Made by a program: the position numbers and the translations under genes. Positions 1-10,062 of a stretch of 64,000 nucleotides of DNA are shown here, one piece after another. The notes below the pieces were generated by a model that was not told where the DNA came from, made no database searches, and worked only from the letters and a program-made list of their open reading frames with translations. Positions within the stretch are counted from its first letter, which is position 1. Every line of letters starts with the position of its first letter. Source of the DNA: Cryphonectria parasitica EP155 (lineage: Eukaryota > Ascomycota > Sordariomycetes > Diaporthales > Cryphonectriaceae); assembly GCF_011745365.1 (NCBI RefSeq), contig NW_024468919.1, positions 496,001 to 560,000 on the forward strand. Direction: 5' to 3'.

Positions 1-1278
1 ACTGGCGGTCAACTCGCAGGCACTCCAGCTGCCACTGCCACTGGTCACCGTCAAGGTGGTAACAAGACAGTCTGGATCTGTTCCGACACTTCTGGCCTGC
101 GTATAGTGGATGCGGCTACCCTTGAGCCCATCGGCAGTGCAGTCCGCCAGAGTGAGTTACATCCTTTGCTGAAAGGTGCCCTCTCGTGCGCGCATGCTCA
201 GCGGGACCCTATGACGGGTGATCTGTTCAATTACAACATCCAAGGGGGCCGCTACGCCACCTACAGAGTCTTTCGGGTCTCTGCGGCGACGGGCAAGACG
301 GATATCCTGGCGACCATCTCTCGCCACGACCTAGCTCCTGCCTATATCCACAGCTTCTTCCTGAGCGAGAGGTTTGTGATCCTCAAGGTGCCCAGCTCGC
401 ACTATGGCACGATGGGACTCAGCGTTCTCTGGAAAAGAAATCTTGTGGACGCTATGGAGCCCTTTGACGAGAGCAAGGTCTGCAAGTGGTACGTGATCGA
501 TAGGCTCCACGGGAAGGGTGTCATCGCCGAGTTCGACACGCCTGCAGGTTTCTTCTTCCACACTGTCAACTGCTGGGACAAGATCGTTGCCCAAGAGGAC
601 AAAGACAAGACCTCGGGTACGGAGAAGGGGACAGGTAGTGAAATTCGTGAGGAGGCTGACGTCTTTTGCGATCTTGTCGAGTTTCCCAATCTGGACATCC
701 TTCAGGTCTTCTACCACGATATCCTCCTAAACATCGACAACCAGGCCCAGAAGCGTTATGGAGACGAAACCACCGTTGCCAAAACCATGAGCAGCCTGGT
801 CAGATGGAAGTTCCGCGTCGCCCTTCCCACAGCATCACCAAAGGACAGTAAGGCCGCCCCAGCCAAGAAGCTGCTACTTCGCGGACCCGAGCAGGTCTTT
901 TCCATTCCCGCCCCGCATACGGGTGAGATGCCCACCATCAACACTCGATACCTCACCAAACCCTACCAGTACGTGTACAGCCTGCTGCAGAACGGAAAGT
1001 CCACCTTTCTCGACACGATCGTAAAGACCGACACTGTCACGCGGGAAGCGGTGTCGTGGAGCAGTCCCAACGGTCATACACCGTCCGAGGCGATCTTTGT
1101 GCCACGCCCTGGTAGTGAGAAGGAAGACGACGGTGTGCTCTTGAGCGTGGTACTGGATGGGTACTCGGAGAAAAGCTACCTGATCTGCCTGGATGCCGGG
1201 ACGATGATGGAGGTGGGAAGGGCTGAGATGGACTTTTCTGTGGCCTTTGGCCTTCATGGACTGCACTGCCCGACCTAG
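1..1278 (+). CDS. Carotenoid/stilbene oxygenase (RPE65 family), 3' part, start outside the window
   Basis: The frame is open from base 1 to the TAG ending at 1278 (425 codons), so the 5' part lies to the left. The family consists of non-haem Fe(II) dioxygenases that cleave a double bond in carotenoids or stilbenes. Iron is held by four histidines, and each has a visible candidate: AHAQRDP, YIHSFFLSERF, FFFHTVNCWD, and FGLHGLHC just before the stop. The motif DPMTGDLFNYN between the first two is also typical. The family is usually 500-600 residues, so roughly the N-terminal quarter is missing. Whether it is a retinal-forming CarX-type or a CAO-1/lignostilbene-type enzyme cannot be told from this part. 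No intron is needed in the visible portion. The family call is confident and the substrate is unknown. Confidence 0.9.
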   Translation, partial: TGGQLAGTPAATATGHRQGGNKTVWICSDTSGLRIVDAATLEPIGSAVRQSELHPLLKGALSCAHAQRDPMTGDLFNYNIQGGRYATYRVFRVSAATGKTDILATISRHDLAPAYIHSFFLSERFVILKVPSSHYGTMGLSVLWKRNLVDAMEPFDESKVCKWYVIDRLHGKGVIAEFDTPAGFFFHTVNCWDKIVAQEDKDKTSGTEKGTGSEIREEADVFCDLVEFPNLDILQVFYHDILLNIDNQAQKRYGDETTVAKTMSSLVRWKFRVALPTASPKDSKAAPAKKLLLRGPEQVFSIPAPHTGEMPTINTRYLTKPYQYVYSLLQNGKSTFLDTIVKTDTVTREAVSWSSPNGHTPSEAIFVPRPGSEKEDDGVLLSVVLDGYSEKSYLICLDAGTMMEVGRAEMDFSVAFGLHGLHCPT

Positions 1279-2235
1279 GCAACGTTGTCAGCATGAAGTT
1301 GGTGATATAATGTACAGAGGATGCACAGGAAAAACACCAAATGATAACACTCCAAGACTGGGATACAGTGCAGACATGTTGACACTTGCAATGCAAACCC
1401 CTTTTCCTTTTGAATCTTTCTAAAATTCTTAATTCTATTTATATCATTAGAGCCCATCAGTACTGGATTTCAATCAATTTTCCTTCTATCCCCCTAATTG
1501 ATATTGCTTCCCTTTTGAATTCCTCGAAATATGCATTGTTCTCCCAGCTGCAGGTGCGTTTCTGTGCCTTCCTGACCCAGCACACGCGTAACGCGTTCCT
1601 TCTTCCCATTATTTTCTTTTCTCTTTTCTTTTCTCTTTTCTTTTCTCTTTTCTCTTCTCTCCTTCTCTCCTTCTCTCCCTCTCTCCCTCTCCTTCTTTCC
1701 TTCTTCTCCAAATACAGCCAACAGAAAAGCAGGGGCCACTTTCTAACATAAAGTACTTTCCAGGTTTCTTGACCTCGCCTACGACTCCTCATCCACAACG
1801 CGGCTTCCCAGGTTTCTCTCGCCAACCTGTCAACTCTGCCATTTCATACAAGGATCAGCTAAAACCCAGCTTTCCAGCTACATATTATGACAAAGTTTTC
1901 TCAGAGAGATGCACGCGTTGTACCAGGCAGTGGTGAAAGTGGCCTTTCGGCCCTTAATGGAGCCACTATTGTTACGGCCAGGGTGACAATGTGGTTGCCA
2001 CGGGCAGAAAAGGCCTCTAGGGCGGCAGCGGAACGGTGCAAGACTTTTGAACTGGCAAAATCGCGCTATAGCTACTCGCAGCGAGAGTGTGAGTGCCGAC
2101 AGCACAGGCAGGACTCACCACGGCCCCGTTCACAGTCCAGGTGGCCAGAATCCATCAGAAGATTCCAGCAAGGAAGGCAGGGATAGTGGACTTGGTCGGG
2201 GGGCTGGGCGTCTTCGTCCGAAGAGTCGTCGATGA
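1279..2235. other. Intergenic region without a recognisable gene
   Basis: This holds the 3' flank of the oxygenase gene, a pyrimidine-rich tract, and short open frames around 1887-2235 that look like nothing I know. The frame at 2047-2235 is the same frame as the helicase relic downstream but is closed by a TGA at 2233-2235. Confidence 0.5.
1608..1710 (+). repeat. CT-rich polypyrimidine tract
   Basis: About 100 bp of almost pure C and T on the + strand, built from irregular TTTTCT and CTTCTCTC units. It explains the highly charged Lys/Arg/Glu open frames on the opposite strand, which are artefacts. Confidence 0.85.
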
Positions 2236-3027
2236 CTAAGAAGGGGCCGACGGCACGATGACTCTTACACAGGACGCGTTAGTCTGGCACACACACCGTT
2301 GGCGGACCGGGATGCGGGTGCTCTGGTGACGAAGAAGTGGCTCAGGTATCTAGTACCAGTCACAGACTTCACTCCGAACTCGCTGATGATCAACATAGAC
2401 TCTACCGAGGAGATGCAGGGTCGGACGTATGCCAAATATGCAAACGCGAACTACGTCCTGGAGGCCACTGGCGAGCTGCTATCCGACAAGAAATTCAAGG
2501 GAAACATATTGATCATTGCCCCGTCTCATGGGCAACAGATGTTGTAAGAGTGCAAGCTGCACGAGTGTGGTGCTTTCGAGCTCAAAAAGGCCGGCGAGTA
2601 CTACATTTTTGACAAATCTTGGGTCGAAGTCCGCACGCACCAGGGAGCCCAGGGCAGTGAATCTGACGCGATCAGCATTGACCTAACAAGATCGGATAGG
2701 CCGGGCATAACTTCTCACTCTGGATTTGTCAATGTTGTAAGCTCTCGCGCTGTCTACACACAGCTCATCCTTGTCAATGAACGCGTCTTCGAAGGCCCCT
2801 CTGTCTTCAAGTCGGGTCCCATGGTGAAGCCTCTTTGGGACTGGGTTCAGTGGCACAAGGGCAAGGGAGCGTTCATCAGCGAATCTTCGAGACCTTACGA
2901 GAGGACGTGCGACCATTGCCTGCTGGCAGGACACGTATTGGGCAAGTGCCCTAATCGGTCCAAGCCTTGCCCCATCTGTCACAAGACGAATCACCACGCT
3001 CGCAGATGCTGGTGGAACTCCAAGTGA
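2236..3027 (+). pseudogene. Relic of an SF1 (AAA_12/UPF1-like) helicase C-terminus with a zinc knuckle, one in-frame stop
   Basis: One reading frame runs from 2236 to the TGA ending at 3027, broken only by a TAA at 2545-2547. Before the stop, NILIIAPSHGQQ resembles the motif following helicase domain 2A entry. After it, THQGAQGSESDAISIDLTRS matches motif V and GFVNVVSSRAVYTQLILVN matches motif VI of UPF1-like SF1 helicases. The C-terminus has cysteine/histidine pairs CDHC, GKCPN, CPICHK and NHHARRCW like a CCHC zinc knuckle. The TAA sits where CAA (Gln) would fit, a C-to-T change of the kind made by RIP. There is no helicase domain 1 upstream, so the copy is truncated as well as interrupted. 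An alternative is an intron spanning the stop, but I see no good splice sites there. Confidence 0.65.
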
Positions 3028-3077
3028 AAAGTTTACGTGGTTAGGGGTCCCTTAGGAAACCTTCAGATAAATCTTTC

Positions 3078-3212
3078 AGAGCCTTCGATTGAATGTTTGA
3101 GACTTCTACGTAGAAAGCTTTAAGAGCTTTCGATTGAATGTTTAAGACTTCTACGTAAAAAGTTTTAAGAGTTCTTGTGTAAATCTTTAAGGACTTTTGC
3201 GTTAATCTGGCA
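3078..3212. repeat. Three imperfect 45-bp tandem repeats
   Basis: Units start at 3078, 3123 and 3168. The first two are nearly identical and share TTCGATTGAATGTTT and GACTTCTACGTA. The third is diverged. The 45-bp period keeps frame (15 codons), and the minus strand is open through it with a repeated 15-residue motif containing FYVEV and NIQSKALK. It may be a remnant of a coding repeat or simple local duplication. Confidence 0.75.
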
Positions 3213-3329
3213 AGTCTTCGAGTAAAACTTTGAAAGGTTTCAAGAGCAGTGCGCTCACATGAGAAGAGAAGAGAACAAGGCTGAAGTTTTGGCCTCATTG
3301 AAGTATGTAATGGGCGTTGACTGTTGCCT

Positions 3330-3810
3330 AACTATGGTGTAGTAGGACCAGCAACTTACTGGGCCTTGCACACACCCTGTCAGGCAACTGCCTTGAATGT
3401 GTGCTGTGCCAGTTCTCCTCTTCGGAAGTGTTGACGGTTCTCGTGATGTTCTTCTCCACAATCTCACGTCCACCTGCGTGGGCCACGCACTCGTCGTTAC
3501 CCATAAACAAGCAACGAAACGGGATCTGTTACCTGCACAAGCTTCGTGTGCTTGTTGGTCTGAGGGTCAATGCCACCATAATGGACCAATCCTCGAGGTT
3601 CTTCTCGCCGACGAGGACGAGGATGACGTGCGTGGTCGGCTGCCAGGGCCGACTCGTAGACTCCTCCATCTTCAGCAGAGTGTCTGCTGGAGATGGGAGG
3701 GGTTGTTGCTGTCGCTGTTGAGGGGCCTGCGGCGCCTGAGCTTCTGCAGTTTGTTGTCCTGACGAGGATTTCCCGTGTCCTTCGACCTGCTCGTAGGAAG
3801 ATTGGTCTTA
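3330..3810 (-). pseudogene. Coding-like minus-strand fragment, frameshifted; function unknown
   Basis: Read on the minus strand, coding-like sequence jumps between three frames. First comes a Gln-rich stretch containing GQQTAEAQAPQAPQQRQQQP that runs into HVILVLVGEKNLEDWSIM. Next, in another frame, comes GGIDPQTNKHTKLVQVTDPV. In the third is NDECVAHAGGREIVEKN followed by ITRTVNTSEEENWHS. No frame is long enough alone, so this looks like a decayed gene or several exons of one I could not join. I do not recognise the family. Confidence is low because composition is the only evidence. Confidence 0.3.
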
Positions 3811-4572
3811 CCATCTATCAGAGTTTATGGTCGATTGAGGCACGCCTCGCGGGCCGTCGTTTCGATGTTCAGAGTTGAAAGGGGCTTTTCGGACCGCTTT
3901 CTCGTCGGTTTTTGTAATACCAGCCGTCGAGAGCGCGTGCGAGGCAGATATTGATGTCAGGCTCGTAGGCCAGGGCCAATTGATTGAAAAAGGAGAACAG
4001 GAGGTGGCATAACCTATTTAATTGATGGGTTACTGCACGAGAGAAAAGAGTGGAAACGGAGGGGAAAACAGGTAGCTAGGTGAGGCTATCGAGGCAGAGG
4101 GTACCTCCCGATAATGCGGGCCAGTAGCTCACGCACTTTATTTTCCAGATACTCAGCCCCGGGAAACGTTTTCGGGCAGAAGGCCAAGAGGCAATCTATG
4201 GAACATCCAATATACGCCCACCATTCGACAACAGACTACCCGATTCCAATACAGGCCCACTCAGCGGCAGCGGTTGCGGTTGAGATAGGCTCATCAAGTT
4301 AGTCCATGCTGCTTGACTGGCTCAGCAGCAGAAGCCGTAGCATTGGGACGTTGTCTGGATACCTTAAGCACTGTGCATATATTTGTATCCATGGCCAGCC
4401 TATATTTGTTTATAGCACTTCCCGCCTTCCTCGCTGTCCGCCGGACCGATCAATAGATAGCAGCTCAGCTGACGAGACTGAGCTGAGGGCGAAAAGGTAC
4501 AGAAGTAACGAAAAGCCCTCCGCTTTCAGGTCCAATCTGGAGTCATGTATCACGTTGATTGAGAGCAAGATG

Positions 4573-4870
4573 TTGTACTCACCAGCATCAAGAGGTTTGG
4601 ACATGTCTCGACCGAGATGGCTGTTACAGACACCTTCCCCGGCTTGGCTTGCGACTTCAGGTCCACCATGATCCGGTAACGAGGTACTTTTGCTGCTTTT
4701 GAGAGACAGCGCGGAGCAGAGAAATGTTCCCGTCAAAGACAAGATCGCATTGGCCCTCGGCTGTGCTGTTGCAGGAGACGAGAATGTTCTCGTGGAAGAA
4801 GACGTAACGGCTGAGAGGCAGCCAAGTCTTGCGACAGCGGGCTGAGTAGAAGGGGGAAAATATCTCAAAG
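4573..4870 (-). pseudogene. Second coding-like minus-strand fragment, broken; function unknown
   Basis: The minus strand from about 4870 is open through YVFFHENILVSCNSTAEGQ, CDLVFDGNISLLRAV and QQKYLVTGSW, then hits a TGA. The neighbouring frame then opens at an ATG with MVDLKSQAKPGKVSVTAISV and ETCPNLLML, ending at a GTGAGT that looks like a splice donor. This could be two ends of a gene with one frameshift, or an exon pair with a missed intron. Two N-glycosylation-like sites (NST, NIS) hint at a secreted or luminal protein, but that is a guess. It may belong to the same decayed gene as the fragment at 3.3-3.8 kb on the same strand. Confidence 0.28.
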
Positions 4871-4990
4871 CAACAGCAGCGAAATCATTTTTATGTTGAC
4901 ACACAAATTATCCTTGTTTTGCCATGCAATCTTCACATTCTCACACGATTTTGAGCAAGAAAATGCCCATGGCAGGGGGGTCGTTAGTTT

Positions 4991-5006
4991 GGGGGGGGGG
5001 GGGGGG
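4991..5006 (+). repeat. 16-G homopolymer
   Basis: A run of 16 G in the gap before the aldo/keto reductase gene. Similar runs of about 10-14 occur at 37566 (G), 49391 (G), 58385 (G), 58463 (G), 60478 (G), 34425 (C), 55677 (C, within an intron) and 60621 (C). Confidence 0.9.
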
Positions 5007-5147
5007 AGGAGGGGGAAAATCAAGGGTATACCAACCTTTCCTTTCAACGCCTGTATTTCAACGCCTGTATAATAATCTTTTAAACTAGTTTGATTCTCTA
5101 TTTATTGGAAAGAACGATCTCTTATGCTTTACTACATAGCAGCTTCC

Positions 5148-6319
5148 TCAAACCAATCTCGCGCGGCCGAAATCATTCGCCGGCTTGGGCTTGTTATCTA
5201 GAATACCTTCAATTTCCTCCATGACCTCCGGCGTGAGTTTGTCGACTATGTCCAACGCCTTGAGATTCGAGTGCAGCTGCTCGGGCTTTGTTGCTCCAAG
5301 GATAACAGTAGACACGTTTGGATTCTTGAGGGTCCAGGCGAGGGCGAGGTGCGAGGTCTCTCCACCAAGCCTCTCGGCGATCTTGGTCAGTGCCTTGACC
5401 TTTTCGATCTTGGCCTTGCCTTCGTCGGTCTGGAGGCTCTTGATGGTGCTGGAGAAGAAGTCCTTGTTCGTGGCGAAGCGGGAGTCTGATGGAATCCCGT
5501 CATTGTATTTGCCAGTGAGGAGGCCGCTGGCGAGAGGGGACCAGATGGTGGTACCGTAGCCGAACTGGTCAAAGACCGACTTGTACTCGACCTCGAAACG
5601 CTCACGGTGGAAGGCGTTATACTGGGGCTGCTCGGCCACGGGCGCAATCAGGTTGTGCTTCTCGGCCAGGCGGATAGCCTCGGTGATCTGGGAGGCGCTC
5701 CACTCGGAAGTGCCCCAGTAATAGGCCAGGTTCAGGTTACGGATGACCTGGGTGAAGCCCTCGACGACCTCGAGCATGGGCGTGCCCACATCCGGCCGGT
5801 GTGCGAAGACGACGTCGACGTAGGGGGTTTCTAGTCGAGCAAGGCTGGCTTTCAGGCCCTCGACGACGTGCTTGCGCGACAGGCCGCGTGTGTTGGGCTC
5901 CTTGCGGCCAGTACCGAAGAAGACCTTGGTCGTGAGCACATACTCGTCGCGGGGCCAATCCAGTTCCTTGAGAGCTCTGCCCATCTCCACCTCGCAGGCA
6001 CCATTGGCATAGACCTCTGCCGTGTCAAATGTTTGCTATCGTGAATGTTAGTCTCGCTCTTGTTCATAATAGTGACAGAAGCCGGCTGGGGGTGTTATTT
6101 TATGGGGGGGAGAAGGTAAGGGAAAGGTAGACATACTATGCCATGGTCCCATGCGACCTGCAGGCACTCTTTCACAACGTCACCAGTCTGGGTACCGCCG
6201 TAGGTAAGCCAGCCACCAAGGGACAAGGCAGAGACCTTGAGGCCTGTGTTGCCCAGATAGTTGAACTTCATGTTCTTTGGCTCGTAGGCCGTGCGAACGG
6301 TGGGGTGCACAGGAGCCAT
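5148..6319 (-). CDS. Aldo/keto reductase, Kv-channel beta-subunit type
   Basis: Two exons on the minus strand, 6137-6319 and 5148-6035, encode 356 residues. The intron (6036-6136) has donor GTATGT and acceptor TAG, with an ACTAAC branch site just upstream. The NADPH-dependent AKR fold is shown by the start [20 protein letters not shown] and by the catalytic tetrad Asp65 and Tyr70 ([11 protein letters not shown]), Lys98 (TTKVFFG) and His140 (FAHRPD). [13 protein letters not shown] and the late [10 protein letters not shown], which helps bind cofactor, follow. Length and motifs match fungal homologues of the Shaker beta subunit, cytosolic oxidoreductases acting on small aldehydes or ketones. 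The ATG at 6319 was chosen because it begins the family alignment, with a TATA-like element about 120 bp upstream and a CT-rich leader between. Substrate unknown. Confidence 0.92.
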
Positions 6320-6436
6320 AGCTGCTGTTGTTGCTGATGAATAGTGTCGAATGGAGGAGGATGAGAGAGAATGAAAGAGTGTTTTCCTGTTTGGTTGTCT
6401 AGAGGGACACGAAGAGAGGGGCGAGGAGGGGTAATG

Positions 6437-6449
6437 GGTATATTTAAGG
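6437..6449 (-). promoter_or_regulatory. TATA-like element of the aldo/keto reductase gene
   Basis: CTTAAATATACCC on the minus strand, 118 bp upstream of the ATG at 6319, followed by a pyrimidine-rich leader typical of fungal promoters. Confidence 0.5.
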
Positions 6450-7833
6450 TGGACTGGGAACGGTGTGATTGTCCGCGTGCAGGGGCCGAGGAAAACAGAA
6501 GAGGCAAAAGAGGTTCGGCAGTAAGGGGCACCTATGATAGGTTTCGGCGTTAAGTTGATCAATGACGGCATTACAAATACGTGAAGGGTTGAAGAAAGAA
6601 GAAGAGGAAAAAGCGGATACGGAGGCGAGGGAGGGGGTACATAAAGCTTTCGTGTCTTGTTGCAGCCTGGGACGATGTGATACGTTTTGTTAATCGCTTA
6701 ATAAGGCCTGAACCAGAGCTGTGCTATCAAGCTTGGAATCTTCAAAGAGCACGTGGGTAAGCTTTGGATGAGATGATCCACTCCAGGCCGAGAGCCCGGC
6801 AACAACGGAGAGTGACAGAAATCCTCGCAAAGCTCTGAGAGCAGCCTCGAGATGATGACAAGTCAAACAACAGAATAGATAGCACATGAATCTATAGTAT
6901 ATGTATTGTACTTGTGTCTCAATGCAAAAAATAGAAAAGTTACATCGTGTGACTTTACAATAAGTCCTTTACATCATACACAGATGGTTGGGAATGTGAG
7001 GAGCGAAAAACCCCTCCCCCTCCTCTCGCATCTTTCGCAACCCCACACACAGTTTCTCCTGCCCCACCAGGCCCAGATTTATCATGCATACTGGCGCTGT
7101 CTGCCCCTGCTGAGCCTCTAGGCGGCAGAACCCACGGCCCCACAATTTCCCGTACAATGACGAGCGGGGTTCGTGATTGGGAAGAAGGTGAGAAGAAGAG
7201 CTGATCTGGAAACCAAAACCAAAAACATTTCGGAGAGAAGTGTGACGATGATGTTTACTCGGTAAACCAGAGCAGCGATATAGTTCATGAGCAGGGGGTG
7301 AGGGCTCTTTGTTAGTGCTCACCTCCCAATATGCAGGTGAATACTAACACTTACACACCGAAGTAGGGGGCAAGCATCGTCACGTCAACCCCCGTCACCT
7401 CGATAAATAACTGACAGAAGTACCAACTGGCACCAACCGTGAGAGGCTCCAGATATAGAAGATTCCGAGAACCGATAGAGGCGCAAGGGATCAAAGTGCA
7501 TTTTTCAAGGGTCTAACATGATAGATCATACAACCCCCGCATCTTGGTACAGTGCATCAGCCGGAAACGGCGGAGCCAACATGCAATAAATTAACCAACA
7601 GCCAAACCGGTCAACCTCAATGGACAGTTCCTTCAACTCGAGGGCGCGTCTATGCCACAGTTGGGTCAGACATTTTTCATCCTTCCTTCGTTCTCATAAG
7701 GGTAGGTCCTTGAATGGATCATGCGATGGCTTGCTGACGTGCAGTGGAATCAAGGCACAGCTGTGACGCACGACACGCGTCGACGATCTGGAAGGTGCGA
7801 GTTTCAAGCTGGATTCTGACCCACGCACATGCA

Positions 7834-7841
7834 TATATATA
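7834..7841 (+). promoter_or_regulatory. TATATATA element of the epoxide hydrolase gene
   Basis: TATATATA lies 183 bp upstream of the ATG at 8024. It argues that translation starts at 8024, not in the open frame that reaches back over the TATA box. Confidence 0.5.
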
Positions 7842-8023
7842 CATGTATGTATGCCCCCCTCTCTCCGTCTGCCTGTCTACTGGCTGACCTGTCCAGCACA
7901 GCGACGAACCACCTTGCAAGACTGCAACCCATCCCCAGGCCAAACACATACAAACACACGCATGCAAGTACACGCAAGCACGCGCGCGCACAACACCCAC
8001 ACGGCACAGCTCTCAAAAACACG

Positions 8024-9034
8024 ATGGCCACGTTCAACAATGTCGGTGCAACCATGAACGACCTCGAAAAGAAGACGGTCCGCACCAAACGCAACTTCAC
8101 ATACACCTACTATACGTCTCCTGCTGTACAGGGCAAAGCTACCATCCTCCTACAGCACGGCTTTCCCGACTCGGCCCTCGTGTGGGAGTTCGTCATCACC
8201 CGCTGCCTTGTGCCCGCCAATTATGGCATCATCGCTCCCGACATGCTCGGCTATGCTGACACCGACAAGCCCGAGGACCCTGCCCAGTACAAGATGAGCG
8301 GGATCGCCGCCGACCTGGTCGACATCCTCGACGCCGAGGGGGTGCAGAAAGTCATCTCCCTCGGCCACGACTGGGGCTCGCGCACTGCACAGGCGCTGTA
8401 CAACCACTACCCGCACCGCGTCGAGGGCCTGGCCTTGTTCAACCTCACCTACATCCCCGTGACCACCCAGCCCTTCAACCTGGATGCGGCCAACGAGGCC
8501 TCCCTGCAGAGGTTCGGCCACGGCATGTTCTGCTACTGGAAGCTCTTCACGGCTGACGACGGCCCGCAGCTGCTGCAGGAGAACGCGGACGTCTTGTTTG
8601 ACATACTGCACACGCCAGAGGTCTGGCAGGACCTGCTCTGCGTCGAGGGCGCCCTCCGCACAGCCATCGAGACCCGCGGCGCCGACTTGGACCTCACACG
8701 GCGCGCGTACGCCACCGAGGAGATGAAGCAGGCCTTTGTCGAGAGGTTCCGGCGGGACGGCTTCGAGGCGCCCGTGTGCTATTACAAGAGCATGGTGCTC
8801 GGTCACCAAGACGGCGACGGCAATATCGAGAACAACATCGTGCGCGTGCCTGTTTTCTATGTGGGTTACAATGAGGATTTCCTCTGCAAGCACGACTTGA
8901 TGAGTGACGTGATGAGGGATGGCTTCACACCGCGCCTGACCATGACGAGGCTGACGGGGGGTCACTGGGGATTTCTCGAGAACCCATCGCGGCTTGGAGC
9001 CATGCTGATGGAGTGGCTGGGGTACAGGAGTTGA
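8024..9034 (+). CDS. Epoxide hydrolase, alpha/beta-hydrolase fold
   Basis: A single uninterrupted exon of 336 codons. The enzyme would open epoxides to diols through an ester intermediate. The oxyanion motif QHGFPDS is at residues 44-50. The nucleophile is Asp116 in LGHDWGSR. The acid is probably the Asp in GYNEDFLC and the base is the His in GGHWGFLENP near the C-terminus. Cap-domain tyrosines that polarise the epoxide are probably among YWKLF and CYYKSM. Asp, not Ser, as nucleophile places it with epoxide hydrolases or haloalkane dehalogenases rather than esterases. There is no signal peptide, so it is probably cytosolic. ATG 8024 was chosen because the sequence upstream is a low-complexity CA-rich leader. 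An in-frame ATG at 8054 is a possible alternative. The GC-rich coding sequence accounts for the long antisense frame. Confidence 0.88.
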   Translation: MATFNNVGATMNDLEKKTVRTKRNFTYTYYTSPAVQGKATILLQHGFPDSALVWEFVITRCLVPANYGIIAPDMLGYADTDKPEDPAQYKMSGIAADLVDILDAEGVQKVISLGHDWGSRTAQALYNHYPHRVEGLALFNLTYIPVTTQPFNLDAANEASLQRFGHGMFCYWKLFTADDGPQLLQENADVLFDILHTPEVWQDLLCVEGALRTAIETRGADLDLTRRAYATEEMKQAFVERFRRDGFEAPVCYYKSMVLGHQDGDGNIENNIVRVPVFYVGYNEDFLCKHDLMSDVMRDGFTPRLTMTRLTGGHWGFLENPSRLGAMLMEWLGYRS

Positions 9035-10062
9035 TCTAGGGCCTGAGGGACTGTTTCTGCACTGGTGACCACTCCCGGTGGGGGTTCTTTTCCCTTCCCC
9101 TCCTCTCACTCTCAAACAGATTTTGAGGGATTGATGTGAAGTGTTTCCTGGGGGTACGACTGGTGGTGATCAGTCTCTAGGAAGTCATATTATGTGCCAC
9201 GGCATGGAAGCTTGACACAGGCATAGGGCAAGAGAGAGGGCGAGACTCACATTTTTAACCTGTCCAGCAGGCATGAATAACCTGTATACTACACACTCCT
9301 CTCATACTAACCCCCACCAAAGGAGAGGCAAGGGTAGTACCAAGCATGCACTGGTGTTGTGCATACCCCGTCACAGATGCTGATAGAGTAGCAAGGACAG
9401 CATCCATCGCGACCCAAGAACGGTCAGCCAAAGCCAGTAGTCACACAAACGCACCATCACCCATACCTTCTGTCCAGATAATACTTTAGCCAGAATCAAA
9501 TGATTTATCACAAGAAAACATGATCCAAACAAAGCCGAACTAGATGAATGGCTTGTTGGAGGACCCTAGAAGAGAACCCAGGATTCATGTCTTGCTTTCA
9601 GCTGTAATTATGGTCATGATGCCATAGATGACAAGGTAACGATGTTTTCTTCGATATCTATTAATACAAGAGATATTGTGCATTTCTTGTCGGTCGACAC
9701 AGAGCATGTATCGCCTCCTTCTCAAACAAGTGAATGGGGTATAGTTGATTTTTCTTCTGTTTATTGACACTTAAGCCTCCTTACTATGTACTAACTGTCA
9801 CGTCATTTCCTGAGGATAGTAATTACCTTTTCATAATCACAGCTGGAGTCCAAATCCTGGCCATAGCTCATGTCCTCTGACAACCCAAGGAGATCACGTT
9901 ATGCCTGGCAAAGTTTCCGTTCCGACGCCAAACTCAAACAACCCATACAATGACACCCCACAATACATATACATTTACACGCACACACTGATGATGGCGT
10001 GTGCAAGAAGGTAATCACGGCTCCGCCATTGTGTGTCTCAACGCCTTCCCCTGTTCCCCAGT
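9035..10062. other. Intergenic region between convergent genes
   Basis: Contains the 3' flanks of the epoxide hydrolase (plus) and glucanase (minus) genes. No gene, RNA or repeat recognised. Confidence 0.5.

Larger units (their letters stand above)
6320..8023. other. Shared upstream region of two divergent genes
   Basis: The aldo/keto reductase (minus) and epoxide hydrolase (plus) genes are divergently arranged across 1.7 kb. I see promoter-like elements near each start and no convincing gene between. Short open frames around 6.9-7.3 kb have no recognisable content. A CA-rich stretch lies at 7945-7995. Confidence 0.5.

Noticed and set aside
1494..1825. Lys/Arg/Glu-rich minus-strand frames
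   Set aside because: Translation of a polypyrimidine tract; no protein-like composition elsewhere in the frame.
6320..6571. In-frame N-terminal extension of the aldo/keto reductase that looks like a mitochondrial presequence (RHYSSA before the chosen Met)
   Set aside because: A TATA-like element lies inside it at 6437-6449, followed by a CT-rich leader, so it is more likely promoter and 5' UTR. The family alignment starts at the Met at 6319.
8150..9115. 321-codon minus-strand open frame
   Set aside because: Antisense shadow of the epoxide hydrolase.
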